The position numbers were made by a program, and so were the translations under genes. Positions 47,699 through 60,104 of a stretch of 64,000 nucleotides of DNA are shown in pieces. Source of the stretch: Saccharum officinarum (Eukaryota > Streptophyta > Magnoliopsida > Poales > Poaceae). Position 1 is the first letter of the stretch; the number at the start of each line of letters is the position of its first letter. The stretch spans positions 14,596,346-14,660,345 of the forward strand of contig CM036215.1 of the NCBI GenBank assembly GCA_020631735.1, given 5' to 3'. The notes under the pieces were generated by a model. The model did no database searches, had not been told where the DNA came from, and was given only the letters and a program-made list of their open reading frames with translations.

Positions 47699-47864
47699 TA
47701 AGGGCGGATTCAGCGGTGGGGCGGGCGGGGCTCAAGCCCCCCTACCGCTGCCGCGACAATGGAGGCCCTCCTAATTTTTAAAGTCATGAAAGAGATGGAA
47801 AATGGTCTTTAGAGGTTGAAGATGAGTTGAGCCCCCTCTTCTATGAATTCATATATCCGCCACT
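47699..47864. mobile_element. MULE-type MITE (166 bp, 9-bp target duplication)
   Basis: GGGTATGTA is duplicated exactly at 47690-47698 and 47865-47873. The ends contain GGCGGATTCAG and the inverse of TATCCGCCACT, giving a shared GGCGGAT inverted repeat. Nine-base duplications are typical of Mutator-like elements. Confidence 0.85.
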
Positions 47865-47873
47865 GGGTATGTA

Positions 47874-48105
47874 GTCATTTGACTATATATGTAGAAACAT
47901 TTTAATGCATCCATGTAACCATGATCAAATGTGTACAAGACTTTTTATATACCGTTTTGTTGCTTGCTGTGCAAAGACAAAGAGGCAACAACGGCCAGCA
48001 TGAAAAGGCAGAAGAAGCCTCGGCCAGGATGAAAACTTTGGAATCAGGAATTCTGCACCGCACAAGATACAAGATCAGGGAGAAACGGGAGGTATTCCCA
48101 ACAAA
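47874..48105. other. intergenic stretch, nothing recognised
   Basis: Short spacer between two small elements, with no supported gene. Confidence 0.5.
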
Positions 48106-48234
48106 GGTCTTGTTTAGATGTTATCGTATTCACCTCAATCCATATGGATTAAAGTGGATTAAAGTGGAACTTAAACTAAATTCCACTCCGAACCATGTCG
48201 GTTGATGCGAATCCAACTACATTCAAACAAGGCC
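48106..48234. mobile_element. MITE (129 bp)
   Basis: The ends GGTCTTGTTTAGATGT and the inverse of ACATTCAAACAAGGCC form a 16-bp terminal inverted repeat with two or three mismatches. Target bases are not clearly duplicated (AAA and GAA). Confidence 0.75.
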
Positions 48235-48300
48235 GAAAGGTACATTCACATCCAAAAGGATGTGAAGAAGAAGAAGAGTGCCCAGAAAATTTTTGCATCA

Positions 48301-48543
48301 GGCCCAGTTTAGTTCCCCAAGAATTTTGCAAAATTTTTCACATTCTCCGTCACATCGAATCTTTGGACGCATGCATGAAGCATTAAATATAAATAAAAAA
48401 TAAAACTAATTACACAGTTTAGACGAAATCCACGAGACGAATCTTTTAAGCCTAATTAGACTATGATTGGACACTAATTGTCAAATAACAACAAAAATGC
48501 TATAGTGTCCATTTTGCCAAATTTTTTGCATCTAAACAGGCCC
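48301..48543. mobile_element. MITE, PIF/Harbinger-like (243 bp, TCA target duplication)
   Basis: It starts GGCCCAGTTTAGTTCC and ends CATCTAAACAGGCCC. TCA flanks it at 48298-48300 and 48544-48546. Inner words ACGAGACGAATC and CCTAATTAG are shared with the elements at 14.0, 17.5 and 30.1 kb. Confidence 0.88.
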
Positions 48544-48546
48544 TCA

Positions 48547-49455
48547 ATTAGAAAATGGAAGAGAGGAAAGAAGGGAAAAGAAGGAAGGGACTCGTCAGAT
48601 GGGCGACGATTTGCAGCCATCCTTATTGCGTCGTCCGCCCTCACTCGATCTCGCACTGATGACGCTCGCTTGAACAACAGTGGTGGAAGTCGTTGCCTAC
48701 TCTAGGAACATGAATCAGACCCGTCCTCAAGTAGGGTTCTCTCTCTCCTTGTTTAGCAAGGTAACTGTGGGTTAGTTTAACTCAAATAGACGGCAAATTA
48801 AAACCACTGCTTTGTAGGTACTCTTAGAATTCCACGTTAATATGTCTGTAATTTTGTACCGTAGAATGGTAAGTTTTCTAGCAGCGGATAAGCATTTTTT
48901 TTATCTTACTGCTTCCTACCAATCGAACCTAGATCCACTCTAGTGGTTGCAACTTTGGGTGGGTCACCATCACCATGGTAGCTAGCTATGTCGAGGTGGA
49001 CAGTAACTAATTCCGTCATTCCGTGTGAGTATTTTTACCAGCACCTAACCGTAGAACGCTAGTATATGATAGTATTTTTAGGAGCACCTAATCGTGGAAC
49101 GCGGTATATATGAACCCAAACCGTCCTGTGTGCTGCTACATTTGTCATATATACGCATCCGATTTTGATCACTGTCGTCACGTACACCTCGCACCCTCAC
49201 GAGCGTTTGTCTCGTCTCTCTCCGGGCGGGCATCCTTTTATCTCTTTCTCCAGACCGCAGGCCGCAGCAGAATGACGTCTCTAAATAAACAAGTAATTTT
49301 TATTTAATTATTTGGCTGCTGCTCGAATCGAAACAAAGCTGACACGAAAAAAAGGAGATACGTATAGCTAGCCTAGCACCCGCGCCGCGCGTTGACCGGC
49401 CTTCACACGGGACTGCGCTGCGGCCATGACCACTCCACCGATGCTCTCCGGCCGC
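48547..49455. other. upstream region of the amino acid permease
   Basis: No gene or element is supported. GGCGACGATTTGC and nearby GC-rich words lie at 48600-48660, and the last 200 bp become GC-richer toward the promoter. Confidence 0.5.
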
Positions 49456-49464
49456 TATATATAA
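49456..49464 (+). promoter_or_regulatory. TATA box of the amino acid permease
   Basis: TATATATAA lies 142 bp upstream of the start codon in a GC-rich context. It would place transcription start near 49490 and give a leader of about 115 nt. Confidence 0.75.
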
Positions 49465-49605
49465 GGACACCACCTCACTCCCCCTCTGCCATCACACACG
49501 ACCGCTCACCAACAACCGAGCAGCCCACCCATCCCCCTCTGCACTGCACGGCTGGTCTCCTCTGTTCCAGCGAGCTCCATCAGAGATAGCACTGCACACA
49601 CACCC

Positions 49606-51236
49606 ATGGCGTCGCACAACGGCACCACCAAGCACCTGGTTGCGCCGATGGAGGTCTCGGTGGAGGCCGGGAACGCCGACGCCGCCGAGTATCTCGACGA
49701 CGACGGGCGCCCACGCCGCACCGGCACGTTCTGGACGGCGAGCGCGCACATCATAACCGCGGTCATCGGCTCCGGCGTGCTCTCCCTCGCCTGGGCCATC
49801 GCGCAGCTGGGCTGGATCGCCGGCCCCGCCGCCATGCTGCTCTTCGCGTTCGTCACCTACTACACCGCGACGCTGCTCGCCGAGTGCTACCGGACGGGGG
49901 ACCCGGACACGGGGAAGCGCAACTACACCTACATGGACGCCGTGCGGTCCAACCTCGGCGGCGCCAGGGTCGCCTTCTGTGGAGCCATCCAGTACGCCAA
50001 CCTCGTCGGCGTCGCGATTGGGTACACCATCGCGTCGTCCATCAGCATGCAGGCCATCGGTAGGGCAGGGTGCTTCCACAAGCGAGGGCATGCGGTGCCC
50101 TGCAAGAGCTCTAGCAACCCGTACATGATCCTCTTTGGAGCCGTGCAGATTTTGTTCTCGCAGATACCCGACTTCGATCAGATTTGGTGGTTATCCATTG
50201 TCGCTGCTGTCATGTCCTTCACCTACTCCAGCATCGGACTCTCGCTTGGCATCGCACAGACCATCTGTAAGTTCTTGGTTCGATCAGCGTGGTTCAACCA
50301 TCAGTGATTTGTTTGGATGCTCAGTTGCTGACAGGCTGTTTCGATTGCAGCTAATGGTGGGTTCAAGGGCAGCCTCACCGGCATCAGCATCGGCGCCGAC
50401 GTCACCTCCACGCAGAAGATCTGGCACAGCCTGCAGGCCTTCGGCGACATCGCCTTCGCCTACTCCTTCTCCAACATCCTCATCGAAATCCAAGTAAGCA
50501 TCAACAACAATCCCCTCTTCTGGTGCACTCTTCTGTGTTGTCTGCAACTGGATTCAATTCCCCTGTTTCTAACCAAGTCTGCTCTGGTCCTTCCCCACAG
50601 GACACGATCAAGGCGCCGCCACCATCGGAGTCGAAGGTGATGCAGAAGGCGACGCGTCTCAGCGTCGCCACCACCACCATCTTCTACATGCTGTGCGGAT
50701 GCATGGGCTACGCGGCGTTCGGCGACAAAGCCCCCGACAACCTCCTCACCGGCTTCGGCTTCTTCGAGCCGTTCTGGCTGATCGACATCGCCAACATCGC
50801 CATCGTGGTGCACCTCGTCGGCGCCTACCAGGTGTTCTGCCAGCCCATCTTCGCCTTCGTCGAGCGCCGCGCCGCCGCGGCCTGGCCGGACAGCGCCTTC
50901 ATCGCCCGGGAGCTCCGCATCGGTCCGTTCGCGCTCAGCGTGTTCCGCCTCACGTGGCGGTCGGCGTTCGTGTGCGTCACCACCGTCGTCGCCATGCTCC
51001 TGCCCTTCTTCGGCAACGTGGTGGGCTTCCTCGGCGCCGTCTCGTTCTGGCCGCTCACCGTCTACTTCCCCGTCGAGATGTACATCAAGCAGCGCCGCGT
51101 GCCGCGCGGGAGCACCAAGTGGATCTGCCTCCAGACGCTCAGCGTCGGATGCCTGTTCGTGTCCATCGCCGCCGCGGCGGGCTCCATCGCCGACGTCATC
51201 GATGCGCTCAAGGTGTACCACCCGTTCAGCAGTTAA
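49606..51236 (+). CDS. amino acid permease (AAP/AAAP family), 3 exons, 479 aa
   Basis: AAPs are proton-coupled amino acid importers of the plasma membrane. Exons are 49606-50266, 50351-50493 and 50601-51236. Both introns (84 and 107 bp) have GT-AG ends, and the joined frame is exactly 480 codons, normal for the family. A hydrophilic N-terminus of about 40 residues is followed by the family signature GTFWTASAHIITAVIGSGVL and SLAWAIAQLGWIAGP. The rest alternates hydrophobic segments, as expected for about 11 membrane spans, including FAYSFSNILIEIQDTIK across the second junction and the C-terminal YFPVEMYI. The gene ends KVYHPFSS. All of it looks intact. I do not assign a numbered paralogue. Confidence 0.95.
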
Positions 51237-51348
51237 TTGTTGTAGCTGGAGAGGGTGGACGCATGTATGTACTGCATGCAGCATTCATTGCGTTCAACGA
51301 CTTTGGTCAATCGTAGGGACAAGAGGCCCTTATAGAACAGTGATGGTT

Positions 51349-51354
51349 AATAAA
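51349..51354 (+). terminator. polyadenylation signal of the amino acid permease
   Basis: AATAAA lies 113 bp after the stop codon, in the right place for a plant polyadenylation signal. Confidence 0.6.
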
Positions 51355-51359
51355 GTGAA

Positions 51360-53639
51360 AGTTTAGGCGCCCTTGTGCACATGCTGGTCTCATCAATCGC
51401 ATTCCTTGGAAGACAAGGGGTGGGGCCAGAATGGCAGGAGGTGGGTGTTTGTGATGAGGAGTCAGTCTACTGAAGGTGTATGGAGCCAAAAAATGTTCCT
51501 TTCTAACTTTTTTTTTACAATTTTCTTTTTATGTTTTCGCCTAAGGTTCTATTTGTGTAGTTTTACCGTGCAGCCCGTTGTACCGGGAAAAGAATATGAA
51601 GAGAATGAAAAGTTTGATATGATCCGTGCCACCCTTTTTTTAGGTTCGTAACAACGACACACCGGCCACTGCCTACCAACCACAAAAATAAAAAGAGAGG
51701 TTTTGTTTGAGGAAAAGCCAAAAATCTCAAAAAGTGAGGGAGGAATATGAAATATCATGGCTTATTTGCATTCATTTCAAAGAGAAATAAATAATAATTA
51801 ATATTCTGCAGGTACATATCCTGGCACATGCATATAGTTTATCAAAAAAAATATAAACCGAGGGTGCGTTCCATGTGCATTTCTATTTGGAAAAAAACAA
51901 TATTATGATAAGTGCATGACTGTACAAAATATTTCGGTCTATCACTTATGGAAGGTCCAAAAACAAAACTTGGGCATCATCGACGGGTGCTCCTCAATTA
52001 CTATTACTCTATCTCGAGGAATTATTCCTTTTCAGATAAAAAAGACACTTAAATATATGAGAAACTAGCTTTTCTAGGTAAAAGGTTCCTACCTTTTTAT
52101 CAACCGTGCGTTCCTGAAGCAACTTGTCCAAGGTACAAATCCCTCGCATCAAAAACAGGCCTTTACCAGTACAAGTCTCTCCTTTTTCTTCAACAAAGAC
52201 ATAACTCTTTTTTTTTCAAAACAAAGACGTACGACTCTGCTACAAATGCAATGCATGGTTCATCTTACACACTGCAAGAGGTAGTATTTCCATTCTCCTC
52301 ACTGAAGTCAATCATGCATAGCTAGCAGTCTAGGTCTAGCACGGTAGCATCCATCAGAATTCAGAAACTTGTGCTTGTACATGCATGGATCATCCTTGCC
52401 CCAGATGTCAACTCTCAGTAAGAAGAAAGCTAGCTAGCTACCTAAGGTAGGCGCAGCCAAAGAGCCCAAGAGGTGTGGAAGAAATCATATGCATGCACTG
52501 AGGTTCTGGAGTCTGCACATCTCGGAGCATGCATGCCTGTCGATGGATGTGAAGGAAAGTGGAGAATCTTAGGTAGACAGCAGACGGATAGATAGATCAT
52601 GATAAGCTCCAAAAAGAGGAAACGGATGGCCACACAAGCCGGACGGGAATGCATGCTGCCCGCAGGCTGGCACTCACTCATCACTTGCATCGCATCGCAC
52701 TGTTACTGTACGTCTAGCTAGCTAGCTTAGCTAGTCAGGGACGGAACGGACGGAAGCAATGATAGATCGCGCAATCTATCTTCTGGACCATTTGTGTTGC
52801 TTTCGATCGTCGATCACCTCAGTTTTGGCACCAGAGAAAGATTATGTTCCCTTTTTTTTCTCTTCTTCTCTCTGGCTAAAAAAGGCTTGGACGAGAATTA
52901 ACGAACGAGCGGCTCGGGAGGGGATTGGAATCCGGCCGGCCGTGGACGTACTGATGACCGGCCGGCGTGGCCACGAGCGTCTCAGATCTTCCGGTCATCA
53001 GGCCATGCATGTGCTGTCGCTGTCGATCCGGTGTCTACTTGTCCTTGTTGAGATCTTTGCTTTGGGGTGTTGCATTGGAACTAACTTGATTGGAGATCGA
53101 TGCTTGTAGGCGTTGTTTTGTTTGCCAGTGTACAGCTCTAGGTTTTACCGTACCAGGCAGTGCAACCTTGGTGGGTCACTGGTAATAGTATTCCATTTTG
53201 ATTTGACTCGGCAAGGTGAATTGCCTCTGGTCCCGTTTGTTTCAACCTCATCATAGATTCTAACTTCCAGTATCAGTCATCACTAGCCGACAGTACCAGA
53301 ATCTACGACACTCTCTAATGTCACTAACACTATGACGAAGACTTGGCCCGATCTTCTGATAGGCATGATAGATTTGATAGATGGAGAACTCGGCGTTCAC
53401 GATCCAGGCTTCTAATTAAGTATGGATCCGGACACGATTGATCTCGCCAAAAAGGCTTTTCCTGCATGCGAATGGAAGAGCACAAGTAAGAACGTAAAGA
53501 ACAAAGGAGTAGTCAACACACTCTAACAAGTACAAGAATGAGGCCCCCGATTCACAACGGTGAAACTCGGCATTACAAGTGCTAAGAAAAATGTAAATAT
53601 GTTTCACGATGAAAACTATAACTGAACAAAACCCAAACC
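51360..53639. other. intergenic stretch, no gene supported
   Basis: There are T-rich and A-rich runs. A 116-codon frame at 52759-53109 has no recognisable domain and a biased composition. Nothing else stands out. Confidence 0.5.
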
Positions 53640-54125
53640 CTAATAACGCGGTGGTCACGCATTAATAGGTCTTAGGGTGCAAATAAACCATGGACACGCC
53701 CCTAATGGGCTACTACAAGATACACGGGCCTATGGCCCCAAATATGGTAACACAACACCTTGACAGATTAAGGACGTCCATTTGTTTCGATGATTCCATT
53801 GACACAGAAAGAGTATTGATGTGAGATCAATGGCATTGGAAATGTTATCTCCTTAGGTTTCCGTGCATATGTAGAACATCGAAAACGGAGTCCATATGCG
53901 TCCTGGATGGCGCTTTTAGCCAGTATTGCTCTAAGTCCAAGGCAGACTCTAACTTCAGTTTGATTGGGCCTCCATTGGGACTTGGACACCCAGGTTGGTC
54001 CTCTTCACCTCCAAGTTTTGCATCTGAAGGAGTAATGTCCTCATCACACAAAAGCCTAGAAACATCTAACATACACTCGAGGACAGACTTTCCTAATCGT
54101 AGACACTCAACATACAACACTTGAC
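53640..54125 (-). other. possible LTR-retrotransposon remnant
   Basis: The minus strand contains phrases I associate with untranslated regions of grass LTR elements (GTTTGGGTTTTGTTCAG, GGCCCATAGGC-type words, an acidic 91-codon frame with CPSPNGGPIKLKLESALDLE). No LTR pair, primer site or domain is visible, so this is weak. Confidence 0.25.
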
Positions 54126-54842
54126 AACTTCAGGTCTAGAAATATTCCATTTCCCTAGCGTTTCTAGTACATTACCGCTTGCCCAAATTCTACTATCAAC
54201 AATCTACCAAACCTAGTCTTTATCATGTTTGGGCCAACATATTTACCCACGAGTGTGCATACATGTAAATGAGAGAGGAAAGTGGCTAGCATACTATTAC
54301 AAATTGGAGACTCCAATATGTTAACTCTTGCATTACACTATAGATAAGAAGATAAATTATAGAAATTCTCACGAAAACCAGAAAGATTAGCACATTAATT
54401 GAGTACTCTAATCACAATTGATGATAATGTTGTTCTCTAAAAGATTGCCCTCCTCTACCATTATGAGGGAAACAAAAAACAATCTCTCACTCTACATCTA
54501 AAGTGGCTATTTATGCCATTATAAAACAAAATCCAAAGTAACCCCTAGGTTAAGATTATTGGCTCTGCCATTACGATAGATACTCCAAATAACAACTAAA
54601 ATTAGAATCTAAATCACCATCCAAATAACCCCTTACACATGTAGAGAAAGGAAAAAATTTGAGAATTAATAAAAAAAACCCATATGAATAATTGATAGGT
54701 TTATCATAGCTGAATATAGATTAAATAGTATTTATATGCATATTTATGATCAAATAATACAATTTTTTTAAATTCCAGCCCTGAAAGAGTACGAGTTGTG
54801 TTAGCGGACTAGTAAGATAAAGGCAAGACTTGTCATAATTTT
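54126..54842. other. intergenic AT-rich stretch, nothing recognised
   Basis: No open frame, repeat or element end that I can support. Confidence 0.5.
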
Positions 54843-55022
54843 GGCGGATGCAGAACAGAATTGAAGGGGGGTTGGTCTCTTCTTCCTCTCTCTCTATATA
54901 TATTTTTCTTTTTTTCTCCACCTCTTCTTCTCCCTCACCCTCTCCATATATTTCCATTGATGCACTAGCTGTAGGGGGGCTGGAGCCCCCCCCCCCCCAC
55001 CCCCGCTTTGGATCTGCCCCTG
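54843..55022. mobile_element. MITE-like relative of the 47699 MULE element
   Basis: GGCGGATGCAG at the left and the inverse of GGATCTGCCCCTG at the right resemble the GGCGGAT termini at 47.7 kb. Inside are a pyrimidine-rich tract and a C run at about 54986-55000. No target duplication is found. Confidence 0.45.
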
Positions 55023-57028
55023 CATACGACACACTATGACTTGTGTTGCACACACGAGTCATGTGGTAGTCGGCATCCATGTACCCCACGGCTAGTCGTG
55101 CATCAACTGTAACGAAATGGCACACGGCTCACGCACGCGTGTGTGATTCCTATTCTGGCTAACTGGTGGACGAGTGGAACAAACAGAGAGATACAAGAAG
55201 GAAAAAGGAGCTGATGCCGATCGGTTGACAGTGATTATTCCCTTCTGGCAGCTAGATTGAATTGTTGAAGGTGGTGTTGACAGCAGTGTGCAACCCGGCC
55301 GTCTCCAACGATGGCAACACCCATTCTCTATACGGAGTGTATTTCCACAACTTTCCCGTAGGCTAGCTAGCGAGCTGGTCCTTCGGTAGGGTTCGTAGGC
55401 AGACCGTAGTGGGAGGACCGTTGCATGTGCCGGCGTACAGTGGGTCGCTAGCTCGAGTGGCTGATCACTGGCTGGCAAAAAGAGTTCTACTACTACTGAA
55501 CGTACGGTGGCCAGCTGCTTGCCTGGACAGTGGACACTTTATAGCTACCGCACGCGCCTTTTGTTTTGGACAATGCGATATTTAATTTGCTGTTGGGACC
55601 TGTGGAAGTCAACTCCCTTACCCAGCCATCGTCAACGCACTTTGAGCATGCAAGTCGTCCATCGGAGGTCAACGGCTCGTCGTCCGTTGTGGGGTTGGAA
55701 ACCTCGCTTGCCATCCACTCCCAGCTCGTGCGTGACGGCTGTAGCAACGGCGCCTGATCGATCAATATTGCTATGCCTCCAAATCTGGTTGTTGATCCTC
55801 ATTCGGGTCACACAATGATATAGGCTAGATCATCCGAGGCCGCTTACACACTAGATATACAATGGAGGAAGGTCTCACCTCCCAACAGTGACGTTAACCG
55901 TCAACAAGGCAGATTAGATATTTGTTCTTCGTCAAAGGGCCCACAAACATCTCTCAGAAGACCCGGCGAGAGACGCATATGAGATTCTCATCAAATCGGC
56001 AAGGCTATCTAGCAAATCTCATCGAGAGACATGCTGGACAGCAAGGGGGCTGGAAGAGCTTGTGGTAAAAGATAAAAAAGTAAAGGTAGATGTGTTTTGA
56101 CAATTGGATATAGATGGATCTTTCAATCGATCATGATCCTCTCATATAAATAGATGGACGTAGTCTTATTCTAGCAGGAAACCTATTCCATACGTAATTT
56201 GCTACTTTCCCATGAGATTGGAGTAGTTTCCAATAAGAAAATCATGATTGGGATTCAGACTTTGAAAACTGGCTTAGCTTATTTTTGAAACCAGCTTAGC
56301 TTGTTTATGTGGGGTGAAAACTTCACGAGCATAATTTCTTCAACCAAAGTCCAAATTGGATGACCCTATATATGTCTTTTGATCGTCTCGACAAGGGAAA
56401 GGTGATGGTAAAGTCCATTCTTCAATTTAGAGAAGTTTACAAAACCGGCTAAGCCTATTTTTTGGTAATTTCCTTGGATTGGCAAGGTTAGGGTTAGGGT
56501 TGGGAGGCTTACTTGAATCTGGCGGGCTTAGAGGGATTTTTGGGAGAGAAGGTTAGCTTGATGGTGGTGGCAGACGCAAGGGCGAGGCGGCAGTGGCACC
56601 AACTGTCGAGCAATGTGGGAAGGCTATTGGGTTCGTGTGGCGGCGGTCATAGGCGGCAGGGCGCCACTGGAGCCTAGCAAGAGGTGGGTGAGCTTGGTCG
56701 GTGATAAAGAAGATGACGAGGAGGAAGCAACTTCGATGAATTTTAGGGTCCAACCATGGTGGATGTGGTGGTAGATCTGACAGTGGGGGAGTCAAAGAAG
56801 CCAGGTGGAGAGGCAGAAGTGGCGGGTCGAGCAATGTGCTAGGGTCAGGTTCGTGCGGGTGGAGGAGGAAAAATAAGGGAAGAATATTTGTACTCTATTT
56901 CTTGTTGAGTGTAAATCTAGTGTAAATTGATGGTAATTAAAGTTAAGATGTGAGAGAAAAGATTTGTACTCTGATCTTAATTTTATTCCCTTTGATACAT
57001 ACTTGACGCCTCCCCTATATACATGCTA
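55023..57028. other. intergenic stretch, no gene supported
   Basis: Mixed composition. GGTTAGGGTTAGGGTTGGG near 56490 is telomere-like but very short. A GC-rich patch at 56540-56860 has no recognisable protein. Confidence 0.5.
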
Positions 57029-57235
57029 CTCCCTCTATCTCAAATTATAAGTGATTCTAACTTTCTTGAAGAGTCAAATCATCTCAAGTTTAAGTAAATT
57101 TATATAATAAAATAGTAACATTTATTTTTGATACCAAATAAGTATAATTATATTCTTCATTAATTATATTTTCATAGTATTTTATGGTATGAATCTTTGT
57201 AAATCTCTCTATAATTTTAGTATCTTTGAAAGAAA
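57029..57235. mobile_element. truncated Stowaway-like MITE
   Basis: CTCCCTCTATCTCAAATTAT after TA is a typical Stowaway terminus. The right terminus is missing or too diverged to place. Confidence 0.5.
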
Positions 57236-57339
57236 GAAAGAGGAAGAAGATATTCAACCCAATACGGATTAGACAATTCCTCAGCATTGTTAAGTCTTGA
57301 AATCCCCCTACTTTCCACCTGCCCAATGACACCGTTGCA

Positions 57340-58240
57340 GGTCAGTAGTGGTGTCGGTGTTGATTCCGACCCGTCGTCTTTCCTCGTGTGAACTGATGGC
57401 GAGGCACGTGTGCGCTGATCATTGCAGGGACGACGACGGCGCACCGAACGCCGGACGGCCGGCCGGTGCCTAAACCTAAACGAACGCGCTGTCCGGCTTC
57501 TGTACCGTCCGCTCCCTGCTGTCTCCGGCCGTGACGACTCACTATCCGTGGACGAAGCATGGACGACGGAGGACGAAGCAAGAAGGCTCGCTCTCCCCAG
57601 ACGGTGGTCCCAAAGCTACGGTTCGTCACTTCCGCCCACGCGCTCCGCGTCTGAGCTGAGGCGCGCCGCTGCAGGCAGGCATCCACGTAGCACGTACGTC
57701 CGGCCGGTCACCGGCGGCGAGTCAAAAAGGTGCCTTTTTTTTCTTTCTCCCCGCCGAGGTCAGAGGAGTCGTTCACGTCGCCGCGTTCCGGTCGTCGTCG
57801 GGTGCGGGGCCCCGGTCGCGCGTGGGCGAATCGTGTCGCCGGGCGCGCGGTGGCTGGGCGCCACGACACGTACGTCGCGCTCGGTCGGTCCCCGCCGAGG
57901 CCCTGCCTGACCTCCCACCATAGGCTGCAGTGTCGTGATGCGTTTTCTCTGCTTACTCCTCGAGGACCCGTGAGGGAGGCCGTGTGGTGTGATGCTGCTC
58001 GCGGTCGCGCCGTGGCGTGGCGTGGCGTGGCCAGACGGGCCTCTCGCCTCTAGTCATGGGCGAGCCGCCACGCCACGACCACGAGGGCGGAGCGCGTGCA
58101 TGATTGCGCGCGCGCGGCCGGATTCGGCAGGAAATCGGGGTGTCATCTGATTCCGCGTTTGGCTCGCTTGCTCGTCCGATCCTGCTTGCGTTGCGTTGCG
58201 TGCCGACCTGCAGCAGCTCCGATCATGATGAGTACGTACT
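57340..58240. other. GC- and CpG-rich island without a recognised gene
   Basis: About 900 bp is much richer in GC and CpG than its flanks. Frames are open on both strands, as expected from composition, and none shows a domain. It could be the edge of a gene whose body I fail to recognise, or transposon sequence. Confidence 0.4.
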
Positions 58241-58301
58241 GTACTCTATATAATTCGCGTGATAATACATATACGTGCTGTTCCAATCAGTCTAAAGCCC
58301 A

Positions 58302-58562
58302 GGCCGTGTTTAGATGCCCGAACAGGGGCAGGCCGAATCACTGTTCAACTTGTAGCAATTTTGTTTTTATTTGCTAATAATTGTCCAAACATTGATTAAT
58401 TAGGCTTAAAATATTCGTCTCGCAAAGTACAACAAAACTGTGCAATTAGTTTTTGATTTCATCTACATTTAATACTCCATATGTGCCGGTATTTTGATGT
58501 GATGGATAATTTTCTTTTTGCATAGTGAAATTTGAGGATGAATTTAGGAACTAAACAAGACC
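58302..58562. mobile_element. MITE (about 261 bp)
   Basis: The ends GGCCGTGTTTAGATG and the inverse of GGAACTAAACAAGACC pair. Inner words TTAGGCTTAAAATATTCGTC and GTGCAATTAGTTTTT match the element at 60439-60711 in inverse orientation. Confidence 0.75.
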
Positions 58563-59775
58563 CAGACGCAATCTGCAATCAGCAGTCTCAAGCAGTCAAC
58601 CCTGACGAGTGACGACGACGACGGAAATGGGAAGACTTGCAGGTCGTTCCTGACATGCAATTTTGTTCTTATTACGCTAGCAGCTACGTAGCTCCCTCTC
58701 TGTTGGTAGGACGCTAGCTAGGAGAACGACATTCTCCCTCCCTTCTTCTAAATCAAAACTTCTCTAGTTTTTTTTTATCAAATTATAGAAAAATGATGCG
58801 TCAACATTTACGATAGCAGGTTGCCGTCCACGACTCGCCCCCGCTCCCTCGCGACTGCGACTTAGAGCAGCCCCACGGCCGCCCACCATTACCGCCGCTG
58901 GTCCCGTCCCTTTCCCCTCCGGTATATCATCGGAGGCCGAAGAGAGTTGGGATTCATCATTTTATTAATGATTTTTTTAAGTAGATCAAGTCTTAAGGGT
59001 TAGGGTTTCTCAATGTTAAGTTTCTTAGTTTTTGAGATCATCTCCTCCTCCTCCTCTCCGGCGACGGCGACAGAGCAGGGTGTAATCGTTTTCTTCATGG
59101 TGGCTCTATCGAAGATGGAGGCGACGACTACGGTGTCAGCATCCCCACCGGTACGATAACATGAAGACTTTTATTTTCGAACGATGACATCAAGGCGAAG
59201 ATGGTATCATTGTCATGAAATAATTTTCTCCGGTCTCTTCTCCATTTTATTGTGGTCAGATCTAGCCACGATGAAGGACTAGGGAAAATAACTTTCAGAT
59301 CAGTCTTCCTCATTTTTCGATGGCAGAAAGAAGAAAAAGGAAGACACCAGAAAGAAGTTTCTCAACTCCGCCTACATGAATGTTGGCCGTCGTTCGTTGG
59401 ACATCTGTTCTCATGCCTTTTGCCGAGTATTTGTCTGTGCGGGCATCCATACTGTAAAGCGTCGTACGTGTTTCGTTTTGAGATATGGAGTTATTCACAG
59501 TATGGGTATAATTTAGATGAAAAGTTTCTGGATATTTGTGTAATCTAGAGTGCTTGTAACGTGTTGATGTACCAAGCTATTATATAATATAATTCTTCTT
59601 TCGTCGTAAAAAAACATTTTACTGTAGCTAACTGGTATGATTCATGCAATTTTGTGTGAGATATATTTTTACAGTGTGCATTTACTTAAACTTGCGCCCT
59701 GATTTGTATGGATTTTCAGTCGGCGGCGCCCGACCAGCAACTTGTCTCCTTGTCCAGCTACCATTTGCGCGGGAC
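58563..59775. other. intergenic stretch, no gene supported
   Basis: The stretch near 59400-59620 ends in TTTCGTCGTAAAAAAAC, which could be a poly-A-ended insertion, but no target duplication was found. No protein is recognised. Confidence 0.45.
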
Positions 59776-59778
59776 TAA

Positions 59779-60101
59779 GGTCCTGTTTGGATCTATGGGG
59801 CTAAAGTTTCGCCCACCCCTTTTTGTCACCTTTTAGCCCTCATGGATAAAAAAAGGCTAAAAGTGGGGGCTAAACTTTAGCCCACCTTTTTTTTCTATTA
59901 GCCTCTCCAAGGTAGGCTAAAGAGGGGTAAAAGTGGTCTCCTCGTAACAAAAGAAGCATATTATTCACACCCACCTTTTTTAGTTCCGTGCATGAGTATT
60001 AAATAGGGGTAAATAGGTCATGATATGATACATGGCCAATTTTTAGCTCCTAGATCAAATAGCCATGTGGCCTAGTTTAGCCTTGTGGATCAAATAGGAC
60101 C
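59779..60101. mobile_element. MITE M1 of the nested cluster (323 bp)
   Basis: The ends GGTCCTGTTTGGAT and the inverse of ATCAAATAGGACC pair. TAA flanks it at 59776-59778 and 60102-60104. Confidence 0.9.
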
Positions 60102-60104
60102 TAA

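Noticed and set aside
52759..53109. A 116-codon plus-strand frame downstream of the permease
   Set aside because: No domain, no codon pattern and no neighbouring splice signals. It is consistent with chance.
56485..56505. Telomere-like GGTTAGGGTTAGGG
   Set aside because: There are only two or three units of TTAGGG, whereas plants use TTTAGGG. There is no array.
57422..58060. Long open frames in the GC-rich island
   Set aside because: They overlap on both strands, are rich in arginine, and show no recognisable domain, so composition explains them.
59400..59620. Second LINE 3' end
   Set aside because: An A run is present, but I found neither a matching target duplication nor an ORF2 tail.
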